Part shown: positions 51,363 through 60,251 of the stretch, piece after piece
Layout: the number at the start of each line of letters is the position of its first letter
How positions within the stretch are numbered: position 1 is the stretch's first letter
Made by a program: the position numbers and the translations under genes
DNA from: Methylobacterium sp. WL1
GTDB taxonomy: Bacteria; Pseudomonadota; Alphaproteobacteria; Rhizobiales; Beijerinckiaceae
Reading direction: 5' to 3'
Assembly (NCBI RefSeq): GCF_008000895.1
Contig: NZ_CP042823.1
Coordinates: forward strand, 1,677,001 to 1,741,000
Length of the DNA: 64,000 nucleotides
Notes under the pieces: model-generated
What the model saw: only the letters and a program-made list of their open reading frames with translations
The model's database searches: none
What the model was told of the DNA's origin: nothing

Positions 51363-51607
51363 TCTTCGAATCCAATGGGCTCACGGCTCGGCTCCCGCGG
51401 TGACTCCGGTAAATCGACCCCTCCGAGCGCGGCGAAGCGCTCATGAATTGATTGTCCAACGCTCGTGGGGCGTGGGATCTCGGTTGAGAGCGCCGAGCGA
51501 AGGATATCGCGGGCCTCGTCCTCCATTGAGCGGCCGTTGATGGCGGCGCGGACCCGCAAGCGGGTTTTAATCGCCGCGTCGATGTTGCGGATGGTCATCA
51601 CCGCCAT
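51359..51607 (-). CDS. vapB: FitA/VapB-type antitoxin
   Basis: An 82-residue antitoxin. The N terminus MTIRNIDAAIKTRLRVRAAI with NGRSMEDEARDILRSAL is the FitA ribbon-helix-helix. The C-terminal Pro/Glu tail (LPESPREPSREPIGFEE) would occupy the toxin site. ATG 51607 or 51598 could start it. It probably represses its own operon. Confidence 0.85.
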   Translation of the reverse strand: MAVMTIRNIDAAIKTRLRVRAAINGRSMEDEARDILRSALSTEIPRPTSVGQSIHERFAALGGVDLPESPREPSREPIGFEE

Positions 51608-52028
51608 GGCGAACTCCGTTAGTCATTGACTGCAAATTAGCGTCTGCTGAAGGACCAGACAAGGTATCCCTGTCGAATGGGTGCGGCTGGCCTTTGAAGA
51701 AACGGCCACAGCGCTGGCAGGCTCCGACGCCAGCTTTCGTACCGTCGTGGTTCGGAAAGCTATTGTATTTGGGTTGAAGGTGCGGCATCACAGATTGTGC
51801 CACGGTTGAGTCGAGTAAAGCTCGCTTTGGCGCACGGGGGCCGATCACAGCCGCGAGGCGATCGGCAGCCCGCAGAAATCTCGAAGCAGCATTGGGCGGT
51901 TCAGCCCGGAGCAGCATCGGTTTGGGACGTGCGGCCAAGTCGGTCGTGCGCCAGCTGATGACTGTGTGCTGCTCGTCTGCCTTTTAAGCCCGCATCGGTC
52001 TCCATCGCAGTCAGCTTTGGAGGCACTT
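51608..52028. other. Upstream region between the toxin-antitoxin pair and the methyltransferase
   Basis: Probably holds two divergent promoters. A minus-strand frame at 51567-51938 contains CQRCGRFFKG and an Ala-rich start but overlaps the antitoxin start and has no initiation signal, so it is not called as a gene. Confidence 0.35.
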
Positions 52029-53558
52029 ATGCCGAGACAAACTCAAACACGCTCGCTCGCCGTACCGGCAGGCTTGGCCCCTCCCGGCGCCGGCGCCAAC
52101 GCGATGGCCCTCGACGAGGCACCGCGCGTCTCCGTCGGGCCGGGGCTCGAAGGGCGCTACGGGCTCGCTCCACTCAACATCATCGTGAAAAACCCGCACC
52201 GCGTACAGGTCCACTCGTCGCGGCAGGTGAACAAGCTGAGCCGTGCCATCGAGGGTGTGGGGCAGTTGGCGCCGGCCATCATCGACGAGCGCTACATGAT
52301 CCTGGCCGGCCATGCCCGGCTCGCCGCTGCCCAGGGGCGGGGTCTCGCGAGCATGCCGGTCGTCCAGGTCTTCAACCTGTCGGAAGCCCAGAAGCGGTCC
52401 TTCCTGCTCAGCGACAATCGCGTCGGCCTCGATGCCCGCCTCGACCGCAAGGCGCTGGCCGGCCAGATCCCCGAGCTGACGCTGCTGTTCGAGGAGGCCG
52501 GCCTCACCTTGAGCGACACCGGCTTCGAGGTCGCCGAGATCGACGCGCTCGTGATCGACTTCGATGACGGTGCAGGAGACGCCGGCGATGCGATCGGTTC
52601 GGCGCTCTTGGGGGCGGAGACGTGTTTACGGCACGGCGATATCTTCAGTCTCGGGGTGCATCGGCTCGCCATCGGCGATGCCCGGGATGCCGATCTCCTC
52701 GACCGGCTCATGGCGGGCGAGCGGGCGGAGGTCGCGTTTCTCGATCCTCCCTATAATGTGCCGGTGCGCGCGACAGGCGGGCGCGGCCAAACCCAGCATC
52801 CGGAGTTCGCCTTCGCGTCGGGCGAGATGAGCCGCGTCGAGTTCGTCGCTTTCTTAGCGGCGAGCCTCGGTAACGCCGCCCGGGTCTCGGCGCCCGGGGC
52901 CGTACACTTCGTGTGCATGGACTGGAAGCACGTGCGCGACCTCATCGAGGCCGGTGAGAGCGTCTACGGCGCTTTTCTCAACCTGGTCACCTGGGTGAAG
53001 ACCAACGCCGGGCAAGGTGGGCTGTATCGCAATCAGCACGAGTTGGTCGGCGTGTTCCGGGTCGGGGATACGCCCCATCGCGACAACGTCCAGATGGGCC
53101 GGTTCGGGCGCAATCGGTCGAACGTATGGACCTATCCCGGCGGCAATGGATTTCGGGCCGGGCGCGTGGATGATCTCAACGATCACCCCACAGTCAAGCC
53201 GATCCAGCTCGTGGTCGATGCGATCAAGGACGTCAGCCGGCGCGACGCGGTGGTGCTCGATACCTTCGTGGGCTCGGGTACCACCATCCTGGCCGGGGAG
53301 CGGGTCGGACGCCGCGTTCGGGCGATCGAGTACGAGCCGCGCTACGCCCAGATCGCGATCCGGCGCTTCGAGGAGGCTTCCGGCCGGGAAGCGATGCACC
53401 TCGAGACCGGGCTGAGCTTGGCGCAGCTGACCGAAAGCCGGCTCGCCGAGGGGCTGCAGGGTGCTGCTCCAGATCGCCCGATTTCCCCCGTGGCATCACC
53501 TTCGGCAGCGGCGGCCAGACCACGGGTGCGCGAGCGGACCAAACCAAAGGGTTCGTAG
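52029..53558 (+). CDS. DNA methyltransferase with N-terminal ParB-like domain
   Basis: A 509-residue protein. Residues 45-135 form a ParB/Srx-like domain (QLAPAIIDERYMILAGHARL, AAAQGRGLASMPVVQVFNL). The rest is an N6-adenine or N4-cytosine methyltransferase: catalytic DPPYN at 239-243 and SAM-binding DTFVGSGTT in the C-terminal third, with DHPTVKPIQLVVDAIKD between them; this order indicates the beta class. GGAGG is just upstream of the ATG at 52029. No restriction enzyme is adjacent. It opens the cassette with the DUF5681 and terminase genes, so it may protect or mark DNA for packaging. Confidence 0.9.
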   Translation: MPRQTQTRSLAVPAGLAPPGAGANAMALDEAPRVSVGPGLEGRYGLAPLNIIVKNPHRVQVHSSRQVNKLSRAIEGVGQLAPAIIDERYMILAGHARLAAAQGRGLASMPVVQVFNLSEAQKRSFLLSDNRVGLDARLDRKALAGQIPELTLLFEEAGLTLSDTGFEVAEIDALVIDFDDGAGDAGDAIGSALLGAETCLRHGDIFSLGVHRLAIGDARDADLLDRLMAGERAEVAFLDPPYNVPVRATGGRGQTQHPEFAFASGEMSRVEFVAFLAASLGNAARVSAPGAVHFVCMDWKHVRDLIEAGESVYGAFLNLVTWVKTNAGQGGLYRNQHELVGVFRVGDTPHRDNVQMGRFGRNRSNVWTYPGGNGFRAGRVDDLNDHPTVKPIQLVVDAIKDVSRRDAVVLDTFVGSGTTILAGERVGRRVRAIEYEPRYAQIAIRRFEEASGREAMHLETGLSLAQLTESRLAEGLQGAAPDRPISPVASPSAAAARPRVRERTKPKGS

Positions 53559-53900
53559 CGGCGCGACGAACCCTACGCCACCGACTGGATCCGGCGTGAT
53601 CAAGAAGACGGGGTTATGGCTCAAGGTATTTTGCTTTGAGTCATAGCCCCGTCATGTCTTAGGTATCGATTGATTGAAGCAACTAATACCTTATAAAAAC
53701 TACTTTTTTAACTTGACGATCTGACTCAAGGTCGTCAATAAGAGTGGTGCACATCGGTGAGATGTGCCTTATGTCGATCGAAAAACCGGGAAGACGCTCC
53801 GCCTCAGCGCGGGTCAGTCGTCATCGTTCAAGCGAGCGGCATTCCGGCACGGTTGTGTCCTTCCTCGACGGGAAGGCGTGGCGAGTTGCTGGAGGGGGCC
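53559..53900. other. Gap within the cassette with an inverted repeat
   Basis: AT-rich gap between the methyltransferase and DUF5681 genes, containing the inverted repeat at 53607-53653 and a short one near 53708 (TTGACGA and TCGTCAA). The length suggests a separate promoter for the two downstream genes. Confidence 0.45.
53607..53653. repeat. Imperfect inverted repeat after the methyltransferase
   Basis: GACGGGGTTATGGCTCAA and TTGAGTCATAGCCCCGTC pair with two mismatches around an 11-base loop. It may end the methyltransferase transcript. No T-run is present. Confidence 0.5.
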
Positions 53901-54398
53901 ATGACGTACGACGATGATGATGAGCAGCCTGCTGAGCTCGGTCAGGCGAACTCACCCCCTAAACCTCCTAAGGATGGAGAGCGCGTCGGCTACAAATGCC
54001 CGCCGAAGCGGACGCGCTTTGTCAAGGGCAAGAGTGGCAATCCCGAGGGAAGACCGAAGGGAAGCCTCAACCGCTCGACCATCCGCGCGATGGTGCACCA
54101 GGTGTGGTTTGAAGAATCGATCAAGATCATCGAGGGTGGACGCGAGCGTCACATCCCGCGGTTCCTCGCTCTTTTGAAGAAGCAAGGGGATCTGGCAATT
54201 AAGGGTGACGCGAAAGCGATCAACGACAGTATCAATTTCGTCTACTCTGCTGCTGTCGAGGTACCTGCTCCGCGGATCGCTGAAGAAACCGCTGCCGAAG
54301 ACGAAGCCATCCTGCGTACGCATGCCACCGGTCTGCTCGATGGTGAGGAGACCCGTCCGGGATCGTTCATCGGCGAGGGTGGAGAGGACGGTGAGTGA
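53901..54398 (+). CDS. DUF5681 domain protein
   Basis: A 165-residue protein. The motif RFVKGKSGNPEGRPKGSLNR is diagnostic of DUF5681, found next to terminase or mobile-element genes and suggested to be a small-terminase-like DNA-binding protein. A helical C terminus and acidic tail follow. GGAGGGGG is directly upstream of the ATG. Its end overlaps the terminase start by eight bases, indicating coupled translation. Confidence 0.8.
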   Translation: MTYDDDDEQPAELGQANSPPKPPKDGERVGYKCPPKRTRFVKGKSGNPEGRPKGSLNRSTIRAMVHQVWFEESIKIIEGGRERHIPRFLALLKKQGDLAIKGDAKAINDSINFVYSAAVEVPAPRIAEETAAEDEAILRTHATGLLDGEETRPGSFIGEGGEDGE

Positions 54399-56022
54399 TC
54401 ACGGGCGTCTTTTGCGCGCCTTGCTGCGCCAGAACCTCGCCGCCTTCGCCCAGAAGACGTTCCATGCCTTGGAGCCGGGGACGCCGTATTGTCACAGTTG
54501 GCACTTGGACCATCTCGCTTGGCAGTTGAACCGGGTCGCCCGGGGCGAGGTGCGTCGGCTGATCATCAATGTGCCGCCGCGCTCGATGAAGTCGATCACG
54601 GTCTCGGTCGCCTTTACGGCTTGGCTCCTGGGGCGCGATCCGACAAAGCGGATCCTGTGCGCCTCCTACGCCGCCGATCTCGCGCGCAAGCACGCGATCG
54701 ACACGCGCCACATCATGGACAGCGCGTGGTTTCAGGAGCTGTTTCCGCGCTGTGAGCTCGTCGCCCGCCGCCAACGCGACACCGAACTCGTGACCACCCT
54801 CAAGGGCGGGCGCCTGTCGTTCGGACTCGGCGGCGCGCTGACCGGTCGGGGCGCCGATGTGATCATCCTGGATGATCCGATGAAGGCCTCGAGCGCCACC
54901 TCGGAAGCCGATCGGCGGCGGGCGATCGAGTACTACGAGGGGACGCTGGTCTCGCGCCTGAATGACAAGCGGCGTGGCGCCATCGTGCTGGTCATGCAAC
55001 GCCTCCACGAGGCCGATTTGTGTGGCCATCTGCTGGCGCGCGCTCCTGAGGAATGGGAGGTCGTCCACCTTCCGGCCATCGCCGTCGAGGACGGTGAGTT
55101 CCGGCTCAGCGACCGGCCGGGTCACGTGCATCGGCGTTTCTGCGGCGACGCGCTTCAAACCGATCGTGAACCGTGTGAGCTGCTCGACGGTCTGCGGCGC
55201 GAGCTCGGCTCGCGCACCTTCGAGGCGCAGTATCAACAGACTCCAACACCGGCGAGCGGCAACCTGATCCGACGCGAATGGCTGAGATCCTACAGCGAGA
55301 GGCCGGCCGCCTTCAGCCGGGTCGTGGTCACCTGGGACACGGCCTCGACCCTGGGCGAGACCAGCGATTGGTCGGTGGGTCAGGTCTGGGGCGTGTGTGA
55401 CCAAGATTTCTACCTGCTCAACGTCGTCAGGCAGCGTCTGGAGTTCCCACAGCTGCGGCGGGCTGTGCTGAAGTTGCACGCAGACTGGGATGCCGACGTC
55501 ACGCTGATCGAGAAGACCGCCCTCGGCCACGCGCTGCTCCAGGATCTGCGGCGCACAAGCCCTCTCAGACCAATCCTGTTGCCGGCGCGCCTCGACAAGG
55601 TCGCGCGCTGCGAGGCGCAATCGGCCCGGTTCGAGGAGGGGCGCGTGCACCTACCCGCCGAGGCGCCTTGGCTTGGCGCCTACCTGTCTGAGCTGTTGGC
55701 CTTCCCAAACGGGCGTCACGACGATCAGGTGGATGCGACGAGCTACGCGCTGCACTACCTCACGGACTGGTTGCGCCGGGCTCGGCCGCCAGTCCGGCGC
55801 AGTCGGGAGAGTATACGGCCGCTGAGTTCGCGCCGCCGAGCCGTCGACCCGGAGATCGTAGCGGCCGAGCCCGACGCTCTGATTCCCGAGGGCGCGAAGG
55901 TACGTTTGGTGAATGGATGCCGCGTCATCGACGTCCCGGCCTCGACGCCGATGCCGGTGCAGGACGCGCCGCGCAGCTCGAACGGTCAGACGACCCGCCG
56001 TTCCGTGCGTAACCGGAGCTGA
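54391..56022 (+). CDS. terL: Phage terminase large subunit
   Basis: A 543-residue terminase large subunit, the motor that packages DNA into phage heads. The ATPase has IINVPPRSMKSITVSV (Walker A, Lys67) and ADVIILDDPMK (Walker B, Asp161-Asp162). The nuclease has VVTWDTASTLGETSDWSVG, VTLIEKTALGHALLQDL and NGRHDDQVDATSYAL with acidic residues. It starts at GTG with GGAGAGG upstream. No portal, capsid or tail gene follows, and a toxin-antitoxin remnant comes next, so this is an orphan packaging cassette. Confidence 0.9.
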   Translation: MSDHGRLLRALLRQNLAAFAQKTFHALEPGTPYCHSWHLDHLAWQLNRVARGEVRRLIINVPPRSMKSITVSVAFTAWLLGRDPTKRILCASYAADLARKHAIDTRHIMDSAWFQELFPRCELVARRQRDTELVTTLKGGRLSFGLGGALTGRGADVIILDDPMKASSATSEADRRRAIEYYEGTLVSRLNDKRRGAIVLVMQRLHEADLCGHLLARAPEEWEVVHLPAIAVEDGEFRLSDRPGHVHRRFCGDALQTDREPCELLDGLRRELGSRTFEAQYQQTPTPASGNLIRREWLRSYSERPAAFSRVVVTWDTASTLGETSDWSVGQVWGVCDQDFYLLNVVRQRLEFPQLRRAVLKLHADWDADVTLIEKTALGHALLQDLRRTSPLRPILLPARLDKVARCEAQSARFEEGRVHLPAEAPWLGAYLSELLAFPNGRHDDQVDATSYALHYLTDWLRRARPPVRRSRESIRPLSSRRRAVDPEIVAAEPDALIPEGAKVRLVNGCRVIDVPASTPMPVQDAPRSSNGQTTRRSVRNRS

Positions 56023-56129
56023 GAGAGTTGTCTCGGTCGGCGACCCAATTGAGAGCTAACGAGTGGGCACACCCGGATGCCGTCGCCTCAATTTAAGGCC
56101 GTCAATGGTCGGGCGACCGCCCGTCAGGC

Positions 56130-56620
56130 TGTAAAAGGCGAGCGGGCTGGGTTTTCGTCCGGCTCTCTCCCAATCGCGTGGCGCAGATTGGCATTCGACC
56201 AAGACGGCCAGCCCGTGCCGGCAAAATCGCGATCATGGCTCCAAAATATCGGCGTCGAACATCCAGGCACGGGCGAGAAGATGGGCGTCGCTTGTCGACC
56301 CGTTGCGCGATGCGACCGCATGGGTGAGCGCGCGCGATGCGATCTCGAGACGGTCAACTTAGACGATCTGCGGCACAACCTCGATTCCAACCACCAGCGC
56401 TTCGGCGAGATCGGGGGTTCCGGCGACAATCTCGGGAACGAACGTAGGACATGATGGATCTCTTCGGCCGCTCAAGCTGAGGTCCCGATGCTGCGGGCGG
56501 CGATCCCTTCGGCGAAAACCGGTCGCGATCGGCGGCCGCGAACGACACTCAGAATGATATTGGCGTCGATGACGAGGATCGAGGGCGGGGCGCGTGGTCA
56601 GTCCGCGCGTCTTCCTGCAT
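56130..56620 (-). pseudogene. Broken PIN-domain toxin (VapC-like)
   Basis: Pieces of a PIN toxin lie in different frames: PPSILVIDANIILSVVRGRR near the start, FVPEIVAGTPDLAEALVVGI in the middle, and LEIASRALTHAVASRN with FDADI and SHDRDFAGTGWPSWSNANLR at the end. At least two frameshifts and an in-frame stop separate them. It follows the antitoxin at 56862 on the same strand. It cannot make a full toxin. Confidence 0.7.
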
Positions 56621-56862
56621 CACTCGGTGCCGCGTTCGGCAAGCAACTGGTCGATCGCGGCTTCCTGTTCGGGCGAGCGCCGTTCCGCTGCCGCTTCAAT
56701 ATCGGCCAACACCTTGGTCAGATATCTGCGGGAGAGCGTATGCATGGGTACCAAGACGCCGACCGTCGCCGTGCCATTCTTGATCGGGACAGCGTGGGGT
56801 AATGCTTGGATCGCGCTGGCCGACAGTTTTTGCAAATCGCGCATGCTGATGGCCGATGTCAT
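56620..56862 (-). CDS. Phd/YefM-like antitoxin
   Basis: An 80-residue antitoxin (MTSAISMRDLQKLSASAIQA, LPHAVPIKNGTATVGVLVPM). The N terminus has the Phd-type fold pattern and the C terminus is a helical toxin-binding tail (DIEAAAERRSPEQEAAIDQL). It is intact while its partner toxin is broken. The start at 56862 is the first family-like Met. Confidence 0.7.
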   Translation of the reverse strand: MTSAISMRDLQKLSASAIQALPHAVPIKNGTATVGVLVPMHTLSRRYLTKVLADIEAAAERRSPEQEAAIDQLLAERGTE

Positions 56863-57182
56863 TGGCCGCTCTTTTTGCTCTACTGGTATGTAAAGCTGCA
56901 TTACAATTTGGACAGGGGAAATGCGGCGATGGCATGCGTGTCGCAGCACGGCCACGGGGAGCCGATTATGTCGACGCATTTTCCTAAATCTACGGGCGGA
57001 TCAATCAAGGAGGCTCGATTAATCGCGGTTGCCCGTTAGCTACTAGGAAAATTGATTTAAAACTTTTGGGCGAATCGGCTGCATGGACATCAAATATCAA
57101 GCTTGCCGATCTTTGAGCTGATGATCTTAGCTCGTAGAAGATTGTTTCATCAAGCCGGGATTGGCAGCAGGTCTGCCTAATC
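56863..57182. other. AT-rich intergenic stretch
   Basis: No gene seen. One GTTAGCTACTAG (near 57038) resembles the AGCTA motifs of the partition cassette, probably by chance. Confidence 0.35.
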
Positions 57183-57395
57183 TCAGACTTGAATATCTAC
57201 GACCCGCCTCTGCGATGGTGGAGACAGGTGCCTACCCTCCCGCTGCTGCGCCCCAGTCTCGCTGGAGCGTGCGATTTCGACCGAGACGGTGTGCGGTCCT
57301 TCCCGATGAGCGAGCGCCGCATCCGTGCGCGCCGTTTGCAGCATTTCCGTCGCGCGCATGACGCCAACGGTATTGATCGAGGCGGTGATCGTCAT
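57183..57395 (-). CDS. Small hypothetical protein
   Basis: A 70-residue protein (MTITASINTVGVMRATEMLQ, then TARTDAALAHREGPHTVSVE). GAGGAGG lies nine bases before the ATG at 57395, which sets the start. The N terminus faintly recalls the first helix of flagellar rod-type proteins. No firm family. Confidence 0.55.
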   Translation of the reverse strand: MTITASINTVGVMRATEMLQTARTDAALAHREGPHTVSVEIARSSETGAQQREGRHLSPPSQRRVVDIQV

Positions 57396-57680
57396 GGCTC
57401 TGGCCTCCTCGCCGGAAAGTGGACCATGGAACCTATGAGGATCGGGTTTCGTAGATCCCGTCATTTTGATAGATCTGCCTGAGCAGCTGCAGGGCGGCCG
57501 CCGGAGTACGAAATCGGCGGGAGTGATTCTGAATGCGGCACGATGAATGCGCCGCTCCCCCCTCCACGAGCTAGTACGGGTCGGCCGGGGGCGATTCGCT
57601 GGCGGATACAGGGCGCAGCCTGCCTGAAGGGGCGTGCCTGAGCTGAGTTCCAAGCCGATGGAAGCGAGGGGCTACTTGAG

Positions 57681-57998
57681 ATGACAGACGTTGACGCCCC
57701 GCCCAGCAAGCTCGCGGAGGTCGCCGGGTTGGCGACAGCACTGGCTGACCGGATCCTCGATCAGCACGTTGCAGGCACATCGATCCAGCCGAGCCAATTC
57801 CATATGCTGGTCAGGGCCACCCAGATGCTCCAAGACAACGATGTGCCCTGGCCGCCCTCGGTCGAGATCGTGTTTATGGAGATCGCTCAGCGCGTTGAGC
57901 AGGCTGAAGTGCATCCAGAGAGCGCGGGGGTGAGGCCCAACGGCGATGATGTCGTGGTGCACATGAGCCGGTTCGTCGGCGACGTTAAACGGACCTGA
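57681..57998 (+). CDS. Small hypothetical protein, family B (paralogue at 36951)
   Basis: A 105-residue protein whose MLVRATQMLQDNDVPWPPSV core matches the 36951 protein. The remainder (AEVAGLATALADRILDQHVA and IVFMEIAQRVEQAEVHPES) is helical. A polar C-terminal tail is specific to this copy. Function unknown. Confidence 0.65.
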   Translation: MTDVDAPPSKLAEVAGLATALADRILDQHVAGTSIQPSQFHMLVRATQMLQDNDVPWPPSVEIVFMEIAQRVEQAEVHPESAGVRPNGDDVVVHMSRFVGDVKRT

Positions 57999-58005
57999 GA
58001 AAGCC

Positions 58006-58266
58006 GTGGACGAGGATCGCGAGTACGAGCACTCGGGTATGTCCGGCTCGTTCACTCGTGGCGGTGAGACCGTCGACGTGGAGATCTATCGGTTGGCTGG
58101 GACGCAGGATCCCTGGCAGTTGGCGGTCGTCCACATGGCGAGCGGTAGCACGGAGTGGCAGGAGCGCTTCGCAACCGAGCGGGATGCCTACCGCGCCTTT
58201 ATGGGGGTCGTGGAGAGGGACGGTCTGGCAGCGTTTGGCCCGGGCATCAGCAGGGTGGTGCACTGA
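58006..58266 (+). CDS. Small hypothetical protein
   Basis: An 86-residue protein starting at GTG eight bases after the previous stop, so cotranscribed. GETVDVEIYRLAGTQDPWQL and SGSTEWQERFATERDAYRAF give a strand-rich then helical fold. Function unknown. Confidence 0.65.
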   Translation: MDEDREYEHSGMSGSFTRGGETVDVEIYRLAGTQDPWQLAVVHMASGSTEWQERFATERDAYRAFMGVVERDGLAAFGPGISRVVH

Positions 58267-58280
58267 CCCTATCGGCCGCT

Positions 58281-58421
58281 TCATGATGGAGCGCGCATTC
58301 GGTACGGAATCTCCACGGCGTCGTCATAACGATGGGGGCGATCCCTTTTGGCGATGTGGGCGAACTCGCCGGCACCGTAGCGCCGGACGACGGTCCAGAT
58401 CTCGGAGATGCTGCGGTCCAT
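58281..58421 (-). CDS. Possible 46-residue protein
   Basis: A short frame (MDRSISEIWTVVRRYGAGEF, then AHIAKRDRPHRYDDAVEIPY) with convincing protein composition but no clear ribosome-binding site. It converges on the 58006 gene. Confidence 0.4.
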   Translation of the reverse strand: MDRSISEIWTVVRRYGAGEFAHIAKRDRPHRYDDAVEIPYRMRAPS

Positions 58422-58640
58422 CGCGACCGACGTGTCGGCTGACTACCGGCGTGCGATCAGAAGATAGTCTCCTGACACGACGCCCCGCATTTCGGGCAAC
58501 GATCGCGTTGTTCAACGACTCCCAAGCGTCTGCTAGGCCGCACGATTAGATTGCCTTCGGGTCGCCAGTCGTATCAGCCCCGTCCTGTCAAATGGCGCGC
58601 ATGCGGGCGGATAAAGTTCGCCATCAGTCAGTCGTCGCGC

Positions 58641-58808
58641 TCATGCCGCCGCCGCGATGTCGAGCACCTCGGCCGTGACGAGCATGAAGCACCCGTTTTG
58701 CGAAGAGTCTGCGCGGCGGTTGAGACGAGTGCTGATCCGCACGGCGTTACGGCTTCTCACATCCCAAATATTGAGGGCGACCCACTGGAGACTGAGGAGG
58801 TTCGCCAT
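58641..58808 (-). CDS. Small 55-residue protein
   Basis: MANLLSLQWVALNIWDVRSR, then NAVRISTRLNRRADSSQNGC. GGGGAG five bases before the ATG at 58808 supports translation. No family recognised. Confidence 0.5.
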   Translation of the reverse strand: MANLLSLQWVALNIWDVRSRNAVRISTRLNRRADSSQNGCFMLVTAEVLDIAAAA

Positions 58809-59476
58809 GACAGCTCCCCAAACCCTCGCAACCATATTTGCTTTGATCTCCGTCGGCTCGGCTCGGCTCGGCTCTGGCCCTGGCTTTGATGGCATCTGCG
58901 TCGGCAGCGCTCGATGCCTTGGCTGCGGCATGCGATCGATCGTTGGTGCGCGTCCGAGATGACCGGCCCGGACCACTCTCGACCGCAGTATGCCGGGCGC
59001 ACCAGATGGCCCTCGCGCGCGTCCATCTGCAGTAGCGGAGCGGAACCGAAGTCACGGGTTCACCCCTGGTAAGGCGCCAACACGTCTTTGCTCGCGTCCT
59101 CGCTGTCGGCCTCCGCACGGAGCTTCCACGATCGCGTGCATGAGTGCGCTGTAGCAGTCGGCAAGCTGCTGGGTCCTGCGTCCGATCTCGACCCTTCGAG
59201 GATCAGCGCGTAGCCGCTGGCGGACCTCTCGCTCAGCGCAATCGGCCGGGTCGGCGGCGCTGAAGGTCTTAGCCGCGGGCATCTTTTGCCGCGACGAACT
59301 AACCCCGCACCCACAACATCGTCGCAACAACCAAAAGATGTCTTACGAAGGCAGGCGTGAGCCTTCGTGTTGTATTGACGTCAATAGATATCGATTGTTT
59401 GCGCAATATTTACGGCTGCGTGCAGCATGGTGATTAGCGTATACGCTCTCTGAACAACGACTAGGGGTGCATTCCG
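58809..59476. other. Intergenic stretch with one doubtful frame
   Basis: A minus-strand frame at 59052-59282 (EREVRQRLRADPRRVEIGRR, then TQQLADCYSALMHAIVEA) looks helical, but its C terminus is not protein-like and initiation is weak. A simple repeat of CGGCT, four times, lies near 58856. Nothing else seen. Confidence 0.35.
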
Positions 59477-59800
59477 ATGATTTATGACAGGTCGGTTGAC
59501 AATAAAAGCTGCGATGAGCCGCCCTCGGCCGCCGCGCAGGAGGCGAATGGTGTGGCGTTTCTCCTTGCCAGCGCGGCCTACTTGACGCTCGCGGGGGCGC
59601 ACCTGCGTCGTGAGGGATCGGACGGTCTCGCCCTGATGGACGAGATCGAGAACCAAATCACGGAAGCGCTGGACAGCTTCGCCGCTGAGCACGCGAGCGA
59701 CGTCGCCCGCCCCGACATCATGCTGCATGCGATGCGCAAGGTTCGCGCTCTTCTCGATGCCGGACGCTCAATGGCACCGGAGGGACGTTCCCTCCAGTGA
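59477..59800 (+). CDS. Hypothetical helical protein
   Basis: A 107-residue protein (EANGVAFLLASAAYLTLAGA, LMDEIENQITEALDSFAAEH) made of amphipathic helices. Function unknown. Confidence 0.6.
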   Translation: MIYDRSVDNKSCDEPPSAAAQEANGVAFLLASAAYLTLAGAHLRREGSDGLALMDEIENQITEALDSFAAEHASDVARPDIMLHAMRKVRALLDAGRSMAPEGRSLQ

Positions 59801-60044
59801 CGCGGTCCACCCGCGAGGGGTGATCGACCTCGATGGTCCCGCGCTGATCATTATGGGCTCAGGCATGCTGCTGGCCCGCGGCTTGGGGGGGGGGCGCGGC
59901 TCGAAGCGGAACGCCCGGCGGGTTGCCGCAACAGACGATTTGGCCGGGTGGATTTCGGCTGCAACGAACAGGACATCGCCCTGTAGGTCAGACCATTTAG
60001 CCCTCATCCGAGCCCGTATTTCTGCGGGGTGGACGGAGGGCGTC

Positions 60045-60251
60045 ATGCTCAACGATCGTGCCAACTCAAATCGGGCTGCAGCGTACGACGTGCTAGCTCA
60101 CGAACGCGCAGTTCGAGATCCCTCTCGCCGCATGAAAGCATTGGGGTTCGCCTGCCTCGGCATGGCATTCCTCGGGACAGCAAGCACAGTGGTAGCGCCG
60201 CGAGACATTCCCACGCACGCTTCCGCGGCGGCCGGCAAAGATCACGGATAA
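60045..60251 (+). CDS. Small membrane-anchored protein
   Basis: A 68-residue protein with a polar start (MLNDRANSNRAAAYDVLAHE) and one hydrophobic helix (MKALGFACLGMAFLGTASTV). GGAGG precedes the ATG at 60045. The frame stays open upstream to about 59819 (GTG), through a run of ten G at 59885-59894, so a longer form is possible. Confidence 0.5.
   Translation: MLNDRANSNRAAAYDVLAHERAVRDPSRRMKALGFACLGMAFLGTASTVVAPRDIPTHASAAAGKDHG

Noticed and set aside
54367..55650. 427-residue minus-strand open frame
   Set aside because: Antisense of the terminase.
58551..58889. 112-residue plus-strand frame
   Set aside because: Overlaps a better-supported minus-strand small gene at 58641-58808 and has unlikely composition.
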